DNA of 64,000 nucleotides from Nitrospirota bacterium (GCA_015233365.1 JADFXU010000004.1:1-64000); one strand, 5' to 3'. Shown: positions 18,070-27,315, numbered from the stretch's first letter. The notes: generated by a model from the sequence alone, not told the origin. Program-made: numbers and translations.

Positions 18070-19362
18070 TTAAATCTTCCAGTTCTGCCGATTAACGACC
18101 GCTCTTCTCATGTAATCACGGATCCATTCCCGGATTGCGGGTGACAGATAAAAAACCGGGTGAAGCAGGTCCTCGCCTTTTTCAATCATGCCTTCATCCC
18201 CGGCAATGGATTCCAATTGAGTTCCCGGATATATGCGTATCCCCGCCTTGAGCGTCACGAGATCAGGAGAAAGATTCTCAACGAATTCTATGCTCTGAAT
18301 AACGGTCTCCCGCGTCTCTCCGGGCCCTCCGAACAGAAGAAAACATCCGTATTTAATGCCATTAGCTCTTGCAAGCCTTGCTGCTTTTCTCACATTCCCG
18401 AGAGTGAAACCTTTCCGGAGATTTCTGAGCATCAATTCGTGGCCTGATTCATTGCCGAGGCTGATGAACCTGCAGCCGGACTTCCCCATGAGTTCAAAAA
18501 GCTCTTCATCGCCGAATGCGGGGTTCAGTATCGCCTGCCAGCTGATTTTAAGGCCTTGTGCAATAATCTCCCTGCAGAAGTCTTTTGACTGCGAGAGGGG
18601 AAAGTTGAAGACATTGTCCACTACATAAAATCGCCGGATATTCTTTTCCCTGTATAGCGATGCCATTTCACTTATACACCGGCGCAAGTCCCGTGAGCGG
18701 CACTGTTTTCCTTCGAGCAGAGGTGTTGAGCAGTAAATGCATTTCATATGGCAGCCCCGTTTGCTTTGCACGGTGATACAGCCCGGCAGTTCACTCAAAA
18801 AATCGTAATAGGCTGTTACATCGAAGTCGCTGTATGCCGGCGATACCCATTGGTCCGGGTTGGAAAGATATCGGGGACTGTTAATTATGATTTGATCACC
18901 TTTCTTCCAGACCGCACCCGGGACCTTCTCAAACGTGCCGTCCGGCATAGCATCGAGAAGCAGCGGCAATGCCTCTTCTCCCTCTCCGTAGATCCCGAGA
19001 TCCGCACTCAGAAAACGAAGACAGCCTGCCGGATGTGTGTTAAACCCGGAGCCGCCCAGGATGACAGGGGCGCTGCTGTGCCTGCGAATTTCCGAAACAA
19101 CGTCCAGATGACCAGCGAGGAAAAAGACCGGGTTGCCCATGTCCTGGTTGTCAATGTTGCGTATGGAAAGCCCAACGGCGCCGGGCTGAAAGTCACGGAG
19201 GGTGGCACGCAGCCTTTCTTTCCAGTCTTCGGAAAACATAAAATCGAGCACCGCCACCTCATGGCCGCAGCGCCTCAGAGATCCCGCGACAAAGGCGAGT
19301 CCGAGGGGAAACGGCGCAACAAGGCCCGTGTTTCTGTTTTCGGATATCAGGAGGACTTTCAT
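18070..19362 (-). CDS. B12-binding-domain radical SAM protein
   Basis: 430 aa from the MKVLLISE methionine at 19362; an 11-residue longer form would overlap rsmE. The N-terminal cobalamin-binding Rossmann domain (residues 1-140, PLGLAFVAGSLRRCGHEVAVLDF) is followed by a radical SAM core with CxxxCxxC in RGCHMKCIYCST near residue 205. Such proteins use B12 and/or SAM radicals for methylation or ring chemistry on unknown substrates; no biosynthetic neighbours indicate which. It is divergent from rsmE across a 26-bp gap and convergent with the kinase. Confidence 0.85.
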   Translation of the reverse strand: MKVLLISENRNTGLVAPFPLGLAFVAGSLRRCGHEVAVLDFMFSEDWKERLRATLRDFQPGAVGLSIRNIDNQDMGNPVFFLAGHLDVVSEIRRHSSAPVILGGSGFNTHPAGCLRFLSADLGIYGEGEEALPLLLDAMPDGTFEKVPGAVWKKGDQIIINSPRYLSNPDQWVSPAYSDFDVTAYYDFLSELPGCITVQSKRGCHMKCIYCSTPLLEGKQCRSRDLRRCISEMASLYREKNIRRFYVVDNVFNFPLSQSKDFCREIIAQGLKISWQAILNPAFGDEELFELMGKSGCRFISLGNESGHELMLRNLRKGFTLGNVRKAARLARANGIKYGCFLLFGGPGETRETVIQSIEFVENLSPDLVTLKAGIRIYPGTQLESIAGDEGMIEKGEDLLHPVFYLSPAIREWIRDYMRRAVVNRQNWKI

Positions 19363-19371
19363 AGCTTCTAT

Positions 19372-19379
19372 AGTATAAT
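19372..19379. promoter_or_regulatory. Shared -10 region of divergent leaderless promoters (putative)
   Basis: AGTATAAT reads TATAAT on plus (19374-19379) and TATACT on minus (19377-19372). Each hexamer ends nine bases before the start codon of its gene (rsmE GTG 19389, radical SAM ATG 19362), and neither gene has a ribosome site. This fits leaderless transcripts from one symmetric -10, but no clear -35 is seen. Confidence 0.45.
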
Positions 19380-19388
19380 AAAAAAACA

Positions 19389-20114
19389 GTGACAATATTC
19401 ATTGATCCTGAGATCATAGCTGATAAACGGCACGTCAAAGTGCCGCTGGAAAAGGCGCGGTATCTTTTGACGGTGCTCCGATGCAGAAAAGGCGATATGT
19501 TGACAGTCATCGACGGCAAGGGTGGCGCATACGTGTCGCACATAGTTTCGATTGCCGGGAAGGATGTTTTTATCGATATCGCAGGAGAACTCCCGCTGAA
19601 CACGGAATTGCACGTTGAGCTTATTCTTTACCAGGGCCTGCTCAAAGGTGAAAAAATGGATATGGTGATACAAAAAGCGACTGAACTCGGCGTTTCCGAA
19701 ATTGTGCCGGTTGTGACAGAGCGAAGCATTGTAAGAGAGACCGGAAAGTTGAAGAGATGGCGGAAGATTGCGGAAGAGGCTGCCGAACAGTGTGGAAGGG
19801 CCGTTATCCCGGCTGTCCGGGTCCCGCAGGAAATAAACAAAGTATTCGATGGGAATAAAATAAACGGTCTGCTTTTTTGGGAAAAGGGTGGGATAGGGCT
19901 TTCAGAGGCGATGGCAACTATAGATACCGGAAAGGCTGTCACCATCCTTATCGGCCCGGAAGGCGGATTCACAGCGGACGAAGTCCGTGAGGCTGAAGAG
20001 CACGGTATCGTAAGAACAACACTGGGTAGACGTATTCTCCGGGCAGAAACAGCGGCAATCGCCGCTTCAGCGCTTGTCCAGTTTTTTATCGAAAAGGCTG
20101 ACAAACCGGCTTGA
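19389..20114 (+). CDS. rsmE: 16S rRNA (uracil1498-N3)-methyltransferase
   Basis: 241 aa. A SPOUT-class methyltransferase that methylates U1498 of 16S rRNA. An N-terminal PUA-like fold (residues 1-70) precedes the knotted C-terminal domain with the signatures KGEKMDMVIQKATELGV, IVPVVTERS, EQCGRAVIP, IGPEGGFTADEV and LGRRILRAETAA. It starts with GTG and has no ribosome site; the leader would be almost absent if the -10 at 19374 is used. A strong hairpin terminator overlaps its 3' end. Confidence 0.93.
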   Translation: MTIFIDPEIIADKRHVKVPLEKARYLLTVLRCRKGDMLTVIDGKGGAYVSHIVSIAGKDVFIDIAGELPLNTELHVELILYQGLLKGEKMDMVIQKATELGVSEIVPVVTERSIVRETGKLKRWRKIAEEAAEQCGRAVIPAVRVPQEINKVFDGNKINGLLFWEKGGIGLSEAMATIDTGKAVTILIGPEGGFTADEVREAEEHGIVRTTLGRRILRAETAAIAASALVQFFIEKADKPA

Positions 20115-20130
20115 TGGCTTGTCAGCCTTT
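20093..20130. terminator. Bidirectional hairpin terminator
   Basis: AAAGGCTGACAA and TTGTCAGCCTTT form a perfect 12-bp stem around a 14-base loop at the junction of the convergent rsmE and porin genes. The rsmE stop codon lies in the loop. The A/T flanks are short, so the strength is uncertain. Confidence 0.75.
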
Positions 20131-20139
20131 AAGTCCAGT

Positions 20140-21087
20140 CTAAAAGTTTAACGTCGCGTTAAGACCGTATACAAAGATCTCTCTCAGTTGTCCGTTAGGG
20201 TTAAGAGCATGGGACCCCGTGCTATCTGTTATTACCTGGCTTGCGTCACCGGAAAGCGGGAACCAGTACTGTGCAACGGGCTGGACAGAAAATATCTTTG
20301 TCACCGGTATCGTAAAGCCGGCTTTTACATTGCCATCGTGGAATGCGCTGTATTTACCGCCGGTATTGCCGAGACCCCTGGCTGCATCGCCGGCTCGGTA
20401 TGTATTCCAGAAATTGCTACTGCCTGCCTCGTATCCAAAGCCTGCGCTCAGATCGAGGGTGACATCTCCGTTGGACAATTTATACACAGGCAGCGATTGT
20501 GAGAACGAGAGGTTGATATAGGTGCCGGGATACCTGTCGATGTCACGATACACAGCCAGTGTGGGGTGTGCGATCATATCGTAAGTGCCGCTCACAAAGA
20601 GCTCCTGGGTCTCATCCGCATAGTGCGTCCCATAATAGACATATCCGCCTGTAAGGGCCAGTTTGTCGATATTGTATGTATAGCTCAGCGTCAAGTCTGT
20701 CTCGTTAAAGCTTGTCTTGCCAATGTTAGGATTAGTTCCCGAGCCGCTAAAATTTCCGGGATTAAAGTTATTCGTCGCATGCTGGTTGGTATCAATGTTG
20801 CCCCAGACATTAGCGGAGAAGCCCTTATAATTGATTGTGGCAGTCGGCTGGATGACAGCGCTGTTATTGCTGAGTTCGTAGCCGCGAAATATATACTTGT
20901 TGAACACGCCCAGCCCAACACTTCCTGTTACCTTGTCCTCTGCAGGCGCTGCTGCCGGAGCAGGAGCCGCAGCGGCAGCCGGGGCCTCGGTTGCAGGTTT
21001 CTGGTCTTCGGCATAAAGATTGCCTGATATGAATACTGCCATTACAAGTGCCAAAAAGAATGCTGTCGCAATGCTGACGTTTTTCAT
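20140..21087 (-). CDS. Outer-membrane beta-barrel porin-like protein (TorF/Gcw_chp-like)
   Basis: 315 aa. A signal peptide (MKNVSIATAFFLALVMAVF...YA, cleavage about residue 26) is followed by an Ala/Pro-rich linker and a barrel of alternating strands beginning VTGSVGLGVFNKYIFRGYELSNNS, split here for clarity, and ending in aromatic Phe (ATLNF), the usual outer-membrane C-terminal signal. The N-terminal strand pattern resembles the TIGR02001 putative porin family. It is the last gene after kdpC and the small Fis protein, with its own AAGGAGAAGG ribosome site. It might admit ions for the Kdp pump, which is inference only. Confidence 0.75.
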   Translation of the reverse strand: MKNVSIATAFFLALVMAVFISGNLYAEDQKPATEAPAAAAAPAPAAAPAEDKVTGSVGLGVFNKYIFRGYELSNNSAVIQPTATINYKGFSANVWGNIDTNQHATNNFNPGNFSGSGTNPNIGKTSFNETDLTLSYTYNIDKLALTGGYVYYGTHYADETQELFVSGTYDMIAHPTLAVYRDIDRYPGTYINLSFSQSLPVYKLSNGDVTLDLSAGFGYEAGSSNFWNTYRAGDAARGLGNTGGKYSAFHDGNVKAGFTIPVTKIFSVQPVAQYWFPLSGDASQVITDSTGSHALNPNGQLREIFVYGLNATLNF

Positions 21088-21177
21088 TTTTTGCCTTCTC
21101 CTTAAGTGATCTGATTCAGGCTGATGCCTGCTTGCCGATATTGTAGCACGAGTCTCCTCCAGGCACTGGATTTCAAC

Positions 21178-21357
21178 CTATGCCCTTTTGAAAACCACAT
21201 CCCTTCTAATGCCGTATTTTCTGATCTTGTATCCTATTATCCTATCGGTAATGCCGAGTTTTCTGGCAGCTCTCGCCATCACCCAATCACTCTCTTTAAG
21301 GGCATTGAGGATGGCGTCCCTCTCGAATTGTTCTACGCTGTTTTTCAGTAATATCAT
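21178..21357 (-). CDS. 59-aa Fis-type helix-turn-helix protein (NifA/NtrC C-terminal-like)
   Basis: The start at 21357 follows GGAGG with 9-base spacing; a start 7 codons earlier is possible. Nearly the whole protein is a Fis-family DNA-binding domain: ERDAILNALKESDWVMARAA then RKLGITDRIIGYKIRKYGI, which closely resembles the C-terminus of NifA-like sigma-54 activators. There is no receiver, GAF or AAA+ domain. It sits 23 bases after kdpC in an operon that has a sigma-54 promoter. It may be a DNA-binding remnant or a genuine small regulator competing for enhancer sites. Confidence 0.75.
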   Translation of the reverse strand: MILLKNSVEQFERDAILNALKESDWVMARAARKLGITDRIIGYKIRKYGIRRDVVFKRA

Positions 21358-21380
21358 GACTGTTTTCCTCCACGGCACGG

Positions 21381-22406
21381 TTATTGTGGTGGCGCCCCGT
21401 ATTGCGTCCTAAGTTTCAGATTGACTTCAAGCACATTGACCATCTTCTCGCCTGTGAGCCCGCCAAACGGCGCCGAGGCGTTACTGAGCAATATCTGCCG
21501 GATCTCTTGCCGTACTGAAGCCGGGTCACGTTTTGTGTCAGCCGCCCATTTGGATGCTACCCGGTCCAGCTGAAATTCTGCGTTCTGAAGGGTGATGTGA
21601 GGATCCAGCCCTGAACCCGAAGCAGTTGCATAATCGCCCGGAACGTCCTGCAGTTCCACATCAGGGTGATCCTCCCGCCACATGGCGAAGAAGGTCGACT
21701 GGATGTCCGAACCATCCTTGACCGGCTCAATAGTCGTTACAGGCTTGCCATCAGCCCCTGGTTTAGTCACGGCAGAAGGGAATTGTCCGGGGTGTGCAGC
21801 AGAAAAGTCTTTGAAGAACACGACCGCCAGATCCGGTGCCTTCGGCTCAGGGGTGCCCGGATTGTCCTTTTTGAACTGCGCAACTATAGCAGGATGCGCC
21901 TTTGCCCAATTGTCCACATAAGGCCCATGCGCAGGATCACCAGTGACCCAGGCCGAGGCCAGGGAATTATGCTGGTCAGCCCACTGGGCAACGATATGAG
22001 GGTTTCCCTGGTAGACATCTTTCTGGAACCAGCCTTCAACATCCGGGGCCACAGGCTTACCGGCCTTGGGACCGTTTTTATAGTTCACAATCGGACCGAG
22101 CGTGCGTGCAACCCGGTCGCGCAGGGCATAGTTCGAAGCCGCCAGGGCCGAGGAGGCTGAGGCGGACGCATCATACGATGCCGCGGAAGGCCGGGGCTGA
22201 AAGTATTCATCCTTTGTAAAGGGCTGTGCAATGAGCTTTGACCCCACCACTGCACCGTCAGGCCCTTTCAGCAGGCTGCCGTTGGCCTGAAAGGGGAATA
22301 CGGCCTGTCCGACCGCCAATAACGCCAGCGGATAAATTACGCAGCAGATAGCAACCGCGACCGCCAGCAGCAAAACACTCTTTGAAATATATTTCCACAT
22401 TTTCAT
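21381..22406 (-). CDS. kdpC: Potassium-transporting ATPase subunit C, enlarged
   Basis: 341 aa against about 190-200 for typical KdpC. The N-terminal membrane helix (about residues 10-32) and QPFTKDEYFQPRPSAASYDA, then the C-terminal hallmark ATASGSGLDPHIT and VNVLEVNLKLR, are intact. Between them (about residues 100-245) is an extra, roughly 140-residue, Pro- and Asp-rich extracytoplasmic segment with no family I recognise. KdpC is a periplasm-facing chaperone subunit that assists the KdpA/KdpB complex. It starts 15 bases after kdpB. Confidence 0.92.
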   Translation of the reverse strand: MKMWKYISKSVLLLAVAVAICCVIYPLALLAVGQAVFPFQANGSLLKGPDGAVVGSKLIAQPFTKDEYFQPRPSAASYDASASASSALAASNYALRDRVARTLGPIVNYKNGPKAGKPVAPDVEGWFQKDVYQGNPHIVAQWADQHNSLASAWVTGDPAHGPYVDNWAKAHPAIVAQFKKDNPGTPEPKAPDLAVVFFKDFSAAHPGQFPSAVTKPGADGKPVTTIEPVKDGSDIQSTFFAMWREDHPDVELQDVPGDYATASGSGLDPHITLQNAEFQLDRVASKWAADTKRDPASVRQEIRQILLSNASAPFGGLTGEKMVNVLEVNLKLRTQYGAPPQ

Positions 22407-22421
22407 GTCCTCCTTAAAACG

Positions 22422-24593
22422 TCAGCTCACCATATGCAAAGCTACTATTGTCATATCGATCAACTTGATGCCGATAAACGGCACAATCACACCGCCAAGT
22501 CCCCAGATAAGAAGGTTCCTGCGCAACAGGGCCTCAGCGCCGAGCGCCAGGTATGAGACACCCTTGAGTGCGACCGGGATTAGCAGCGGGATGATGATCG
22601 CATTGAAGATGACCGCTGATAGTATGGCCGACACCGGCGAGTGCAGGTGCATGATGTCCATAACTCTTAACCACGGGAGGGTGCCGGCAAAAAGCGCTGG
22701 AATGATTGCAAAGAACTTTGCCACGTCATTGGCGATAGAGAAGGTCGTCAGCGAGCCCCGTGTCATCAGCAGTTGTTTGCCTATTTCCACAACTTCGATC
22801 AACTTTGTTGGGTCGCTGTCCAGGTCAACCATATTGGCCGCCTCTTTGGCTGCCTGTGTTCCGGCGTTCATGGCAAGACCGACGTCTGCCTGGGCCAGTG
22901 CCGGGGCATCATTAGTGCCGTCACCCATCATTGCCACCAGTTTCCCTTCGGCCTGTTCCTTTCTGAGGTAAGCAAGCTTGGTCTCGGGTGTGGCCTCTGC
23001 GAGGAAGTCATCGACACCTGCCTTTGAGGCTATGGCAGCAGCAGTGAGCGGATTGTCACCGGTGATCATCACGGTCCTCAGCCCCATCTTCCTGAGTCGT
23101 TCGAACCGTTCAGTCATGTTCGGTTTCAAAATGTCTTCAAGAGCGATCAGTCCTGCGATGTTGGAACCATCGGTAACCAGAAGCGGGGTAGCGCCTTTTG
23201 AGGCGACGCTGTCCACCAGTTTCGTGATCTCGCCTTTGATCCCCTCAGGCACGCTGCCATTTCTGCCCATAATGAATTTAATGACTGCATCCGGCGCCCC
23301 TTTTCGGATTTGCTGCCCGTCAGGAAGGTCCACCCCGCTCATACGGGTCTGGGCTGTAAAAGGCGCGAACTTTGTATCGGACGGCACGCTGACCGTTTTT
23401 CCGCTTTGTTTTTCGAATAACTTGACTATGCTCTTCCCTTCCGGTGTCTGGTCCGCATCAGACGCCATGGCAGCAAGCCGCCCGACCTCGGCCTCCGAAT
23501 ACTTCCCGACTGGAATGAACTTCGTAGCGTTCCTGTTGCCTATGGTGATGGTGCCTGTCTTGTCAAGCAATACGACGTCAATGTCGCCAGCCAACTCAAC
23601 CGCTTTGCCGCTTTTTGCTATGATGTTGGCCTGCAGGGCGCGGTCCATGCCGGCTATTCCTATTGCCGCGAGCAAAGCGCCAATGGTTGTAGGAATGAGG
23701 CAGACCAGGAGTGCGATCAGGGTCGGGACGTCGGTACCGAGACTTTTAACGGGTTCCTGGATGCCCAGATAGCCCATCATGTATTGTTCGGCGTTCCATG
23801 CCATCGGCCATAGTGGAACTACCACGATCAGAAAGATCAGAGTAAAAGCCGAAAGTACAAGCGTAAGGGCAATCTCATTCGGGGTTCTCTGGCGGATGGC
23901 GCCTTCAACCAGGGCGATCATACGGTCCAGGAACGAATCTCCTGTGCCGCTGGTGATGCGGACAATGATCTTGTCGGAAAGCACAAGGGTGCCGCCCGTG
24001 ACACCGGACCTGTCGCCGCCGGCTTCGCGGATCACAGGGGCCGACTCCCCTGTAATCGCTGATTCGTCGATAGAGGCGATCCCTTCGATGATTTCTCCGT
24101 CGTTGGGAACCATTTGTCCGGCCTCCACAGCAACCAGATCGCCCGGTTTCAAGGCTGTCGAAGACACCTGTTCGGTGGTTCCCGCAGCATTAAAACGATA
24201 AGCAACAGTGTCGAAACGGGCCCGTCTGAGTGAATCAGCCTGGGCCTTGCCACGGGCCTCGGCAAGGGCTGTTGCAAAGTTCGCAAACACCACGGTTATA
24301 AAAAGCCATGCGTCAAGCCAGATAAAATAGCTCAAGGGTATCTGACTCGACCCTTTGCCCATCACTGCCTCCACTATATACAGCAGTGTCAAAAATGCGC
24401 CCACCTCGACAGTGAACATAACGGGGTTGTTCCATTGTTTGTCGGGACGCAGCATCACGAATGCCTGCTTTAGTGCTGCCAAAGTTGTTCCTTTCTCCAG
24501 CAGCCGTTGGGTTTTTTTACGGCGGTGGGGCGTTTGCCGGCCCAGAGGCAAACCAGCCTCAGGCACGGACCCTTTCACATATTCTTTATTCAT
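22422..24593 (-). CDS. kdpB: Potassium-transporting P-type ATPase subunit B
   Basis: 723 aa, slightly longer than the usual 680-700 because of a basic N-terminal tail. The catalytic subunit of the Kdp high-affinity K+ pump: phosphorylated Asp344 in [12 protein letters not shown], actuator motif ITGESAPV, nucleotide-binding KGAPDAV, hinge [19 protein letters not shown], and about seven membrane helices. It lies between kdpA and kdpC and is expected to be translated from the same transcript. Confidence 0.97.
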   Translation of the reverse strand: MNKEYVKGSVPEAGLPLGRQTPHRRKKTQRLLEKGTTLAALKQAFVMLRPDKQWNNPVMFTVEVGAFLTLLYIVEAVMGKGSSQIPLSYFIWLDAWLFITVVFANFATALAEARGKAQADSLRRARFDTVAYRFNAAGTTEQVSSTALKPGDLVAVEAGQMVPNDGEIIEGIASIDESAITGESAPVIREAGGDRSGVTGGTLVLSDKIIVRITSGTGDSFLDRMIALVEGAIRQRTPNEIALTLVLSAFTLIFLIVVVPLWPMAWNAEQYMMGYLGIQEPVKSLGTDVPTLIALLVCLIPTTIGALLAAIGIAGMDRALQANIIAKSGKAVELAGDIDVVLLDKTGTITIGNRNATKFIPVGKYSEAEVGRLAAMASDADQTPEGKSIVKLFEKQSGKTVSVPSDTKFAPFTAQTRMSGVDLPDGQQIRKGAPDAVIKFIMGRNGSVPEGIKGEITKLVDSVASKGATPLLVTDGSNIAGLIALEDILKPNMTERFERLRKMGLRTVMITGDNPLTAAAIASKAGVDDFLAEATPETKLAYLRKEQAEGKLVAMMGDGTNDAPALAQADVGLAMNAGTQAAKEAANMVDLDSDPTKLIEVVEIGKQLLMTRGSLTTFSIANDVAKFFAIIPALFAGTLPWLRVMDIMHLHSPVSAILSAVIFNAIIIPLLIPVALKGVSYLALGAEALLRRNLLIWGLGGVIVPFIGIKLIDMTIVALHMVS

Positions 24594-24642
24594 ATAGCAC
24601 TCCTTTTCAATTCTTTATTCATCATCTCGAAATTCATTATTA

Positions 24643-26472
24643 TTAGCCTCCGAACGGGATGGGACCAAAGTGTTCTGCTACCGGTCCGAGCGCGGCAACG
24701 GGCAGAAAGAGCAGTGCCCCGATGATGAGGATCGTCCCCAGCAACAGGATGCTGAACGTGGGGGTGTCATCCCGCAGGGTCCCCAGGCCAAAAGGACTGG
24801 ATTTCTTCTCTCCGAGATATGCGGCCATGGCAATCGGCGCTATAATCGGGATAAACCGGCTGAACATCATCACCAGGCCTGCTGCGATATCCCATGCTAC
24901 GGCAGTCGGCGCCGGATTAGCATTATTCCAAAAACCGTAAGTGACACCCAGTCCGTCAAACGCCGAGCCATTGTTGGCGGAGGCCGAGGAGAACTGGTAC
25001 ACTATCTGTGAAAGACCGTGCGCACCGGGATTGCTTATGGCTTTGAGTCCCCAACTTGTCGCAGCAAAGAGGCCGCTGGGGAACAGAATCATGAATGGAT
25101 GGATCAGCAGGGCAATCACCGCGAGTTTGACTTCCCGCGCCCCGATCTTCTTGCCCAGATACTCCGGTGTCCTTCCGACCATCATGCCGGCCACAAAGAT
25201 CCCGATGATTATGTAAAGCAGCATGTTGATCATGCCTACGCCTTTCCCTCCGAAGAGGCAGTTCAGCCACATCCCCACCATCGGCGCTAACGCGGCAAGC
25301 GGGTTGAGACTGTCCGACTCCGCATTCACCGCACCGCAGGTCACGTCTGTTGTCAACGCTGCGAAAGTGGCGCCTGCCGAGGTGCCGAAGCGCATTTCCT
25401 TGCCTTCGAGATTGCCGAGGTGCTGGTCTACCGGCAGACCCGGAACAGCAGGCAGGATCACTGCCCGTTTCCCGCCCGGCGCCGTGGCGCTTGGGACTTC
25501 ATATGTTCGCGCCACTGGATGGGCTGTCAGGCCCGGGTTAGGTTTCAGTGTGTCAAAGCAGATTGACCAGACAATAGTGCCTGCCATCATAATCAGCATT
25601 ACCGAAAATATGACAATGCTGTGCCGCATTCGACCGAGCATGCGGCCGTACATCAGCACGAGAGCAAATGGGAACATCATCATGGCATAAGTGTTAAAAA
25701 AATTCGATGCTGCCGTAGGATTTTCAAAAGGGTGAGCGGAGTTCATGCCGTAGAATCCGCCTCCATTGGTGCCAAGCATTTTCATGGCCTCAAAAGCCGC
25801 CACCGGACCGACAACGATGTTCTGTTGCTTGACTTCGCCCTTATCAGTGGTCCCCATAGCAGCGGGTTCGAGCGTCGAAACCGAATAGGAGGTTTTCAAG
25901 GTCATCGGACTGCCCTGGACGATAAAGAAGAGCGCAAAGACAAAGGCTATGGGCACAAACATATAAACCAATACCCGCCACATGTCCAAAAAGAAATTGC
26001 CGACCGATGAATCGCTGCGCAAAGCCCGGATAATCGCCACCAGGGCACTTAAACCGATTGCAGCAGATATAAAAAGATTGGCGATGCCGAAGAAAATCTG
26101 ACTGAAATTGGACAGATGCTGGTCTCCGGAATAGTGCTGCAGGTCTGTGTTCGTCATAAAGGACACAACACTGTTAAAGATGGTGCTTGGAGCCAGCAGT
26201 GTCTTGTGATCAGGGTTGAGCGGCATCCATGGCTGCAACGCCAGGACAAGGTAGCCGAAGACGAACAGCAAGGTGTTAAAAATCAACAGGGAGTACACAT
26301 ACTGCTTCCAGTTCTGCGGTCCGCTGTTCAGGCGTTTCTCGAACCATCCGAAGACGGGTAAGGGCCGGTATTTTCCGTCCATGACCCAGGCCAAATAGCG
26401 ACTTAAGGGGAACGCGATAATGGTCGCAGTTGCCAAAAGCGCAAATGGTAATAACCACGTTTGCATAAACAT
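24643..26472 (-). CDS. kdpA: Potassium-transporting ATPase subunit A (K+ channel-like)
   Basis: 609 aa with ten or so membrane helices. The K+-selective subunit of KdpFABC, related to KtrB/TrkH channels, with four degenerate selectivity-filter loops seen as SFMTNTDLQHYSGDQHLS (loop 1), MLGTNGGGFYGMNSAHPFENP (written here in two parts: MLGTNGGGFYG and MNSAHPFENP), DVTCGAVNAESDSLNP and ANNGSAFDGLG. There is a 54-base gap from kdpF and 49 bases to kdpB. Confidence 0.97.
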   Translation of the reverse strand: MFMQTWLLPFALLATATIIAFPLSRYLAWVMDGKYRPLPVFGWFEKRLNSGPQNWKQYVYSLLIFNTLLFVFGYLVLALQPWMPLNPDHKTLLAPSTIFNSVVSFMTNTDLQHYSGDQHLSNFSQIFFGIANLFISAAIGLSALVAIIRALRSDSSVGNFFLDMWRVLVYMFVPIAFVFALFFIVQGSPMTLKTSYSVSTLEPAAMGTTDKGEVKQQNIVVGPVAAFEAMKMLGTNGGGFYGMNSAHPFENPTAASNFFNTYAMMMFPFALVLMYGRMLGRMRHSIVIFSVMLIMMAGTIVWSICFDTLKPNPGLTAHPVARTYEVPSATAPGGKRAVILPAVPGLPVDQHLGNLEGKEMRFGTSAGATFAALTTDVTCGAVNAESDSLNPLAALAPMVGMWLNCLFGGKGVGMINMLLYIIIGIFVAGMMVGRTPEYLGKKIGAREVKLAVIALLIHPFMILFPSGLFAATSWGLKAISNPGAHGLSQIVYQFSSASANNGSAFDGLGVTYGFWNNANPAPTAVAWDIAAGLVMMFSRFIPIIAPIAMAAYLGEKKSSPFGLGTLRDDTPTFSILLLGTILIIGALLFLPVAALGPVAEHFGPIPFGG

Positions 26473-26526
26473 TATTTAACTCCTTTAATTTAGTGTTTTA
26501 GTGTTTGTTGCCTGTTGCCCGGACTG

Positions 26527-26607
26527 TCAGAACCATTCCGGCCGCACCAGGGCCACAACCAGGTAAATGAATAAAAAGACCGCTATAACCGCTGTCACGT
26601 AAATCAT
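26527..26607 (-). CDS. kdpF: Small potassium-transporting ATPase subunit F
   Basis: 26 aa, too short for routine gene calling: MIYVTAVIAVFLFIYLVVAL then VRPEWF. It is a single membrane helix ending in the RPE(W/R)F motif typical of KdpF, the peptide that stabilises the KdpABC complex. It is placed immediately upstream of kdpA as in most kdp operons and preceded by GAGGTG. Confidence 0.88.
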   Translation of the reverse strand: MIYVTAVIAVFLFIYLVVALVRPEWF

Positions 26608-26625
26608 TTGTGTCACCTCAACTTT

Positions 26626-26721
26626 TTATATTTTCTCGCACGCCTTCACGAACAGCAAACACAGCCCCATCCCTGCGACGCCCAGCAGAAACATCCCCGG
26701 AAGCCAAATTACAAGGTCCAT
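26626..26721 (-). CDS. 31-aa single-helix membrane peptide upstream of kdpF
   Basis: Reading MDLVIWLPGMFLLGVAGMGL then CLLFVKACEKI, preceded by a near-perfect AAGGAGGG ribosome site six bases from ATG, so translation is credible. It has one hydrophobic helix followed by a short charged tail (KACEKI). Similar tiny peptides with a C-terminal C-(D/E)-(R/K)-(L/I) tail occur upstream of kdpF in other bacteria to my recollection. The function is unknown; a Kdp accessory role is inferred from position. Confidence 0.75.
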   Translation of the reverse strand: MDLVIWLPGMFLLGVAGMGLCLLFVKACEKI

Positions 26722-26781
26722 CTTGAGCCCTCCTTATCAATAAATTGTATGCCAGTTTTATACAGGTCACAGCCGCGTCTC

Positions 26782-27315
26782 TTAATGCGAGGTATCTGTT
26801 AAAGAAAAAGGAATGCGTATGGTTGCCACCCCTGCCTTGCCTTCAAAAGCCCTTTCTATTAATCTCGCTGTCTGGTTGAACAGGAAGCGATGCCACCATT
26901 TCGAAGTTGCGATCACCGGCAATACAACGGTGACGACACTTCCGGTATGACGAAGAAGTATGCCATCAATATATTCCGTGAGCGGCCCGATGATCGAGTT
27001 GTTGGGAGATTCAAGGATAATAAGCGGAATATTCATATCCTGCGTTTTCCACTCGCGCTCGATTCTATCCTTGTCCGAAGGATCAAAAAGTATGTGGACT
27101 GCGAAAATATTCCCGGAAAGACGTTTTGCATACCGGATCCCGTTTATTGATGTTTTGTCCACACCCGCCACAGGAACAACCACGAAACGGTTTTCATTTT
27201 TGGGATCGAGTTTCACATCATCAAATACCAGGTGCCCTGCAACGGCTAGTTGAGACGCACCAGGTACGATGAAATGTCTGTACAAGGATTGTGAATGTAT
27301 CATATTCTGCCTCAT
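26782..27315 (-). CDS. Stand-alone cytoplasmic domain resembling the C-terminus of APC-type permeases
   Basis: 177 aa with no membrane helix. Sequence features such as RFVVVPVAGVDKTSINGIRY, the central ESPNNSIIGPLTEYID and the final VVTVVLPVIATSKWWHRFLF then NQTARLIERA match, from memory, the C-terminal soluble region of certain amino-acid permeases (USP-like fold). Here the transporter part is absent and the domain is the first gene after a sigma-54 promoter and 60 bases upstream of the kdp genes. It might be a sensor or regulator of K+ uptake; that role is inference. AAGGTG precedes the start. Confidence 0.7.
   Translation of the reverse strand: MRQNMIHSQSLYRHFIVPGASQLAVAGHLVFDDVKLDPKNENRFVVVPVAGVDKTSINGIRYAKRLSGNIFAVHILFDPSDKDRIEREWKTQDMNIPLIILESPNNSIIGPLTEYIDGILLRHTGSVVTVVLPVIATSKWWHRFLFNQTARLIERAFEGKAGVATIRIPFSLTDTSH

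Noticed and set aside
20566..21027. 153-codon plus-strand frame opposite the porin gene
   Set aside because: The minus strand has a signal peptide and barrel-type C-terminus; the plus frame is Cys/Arg-rich noise.
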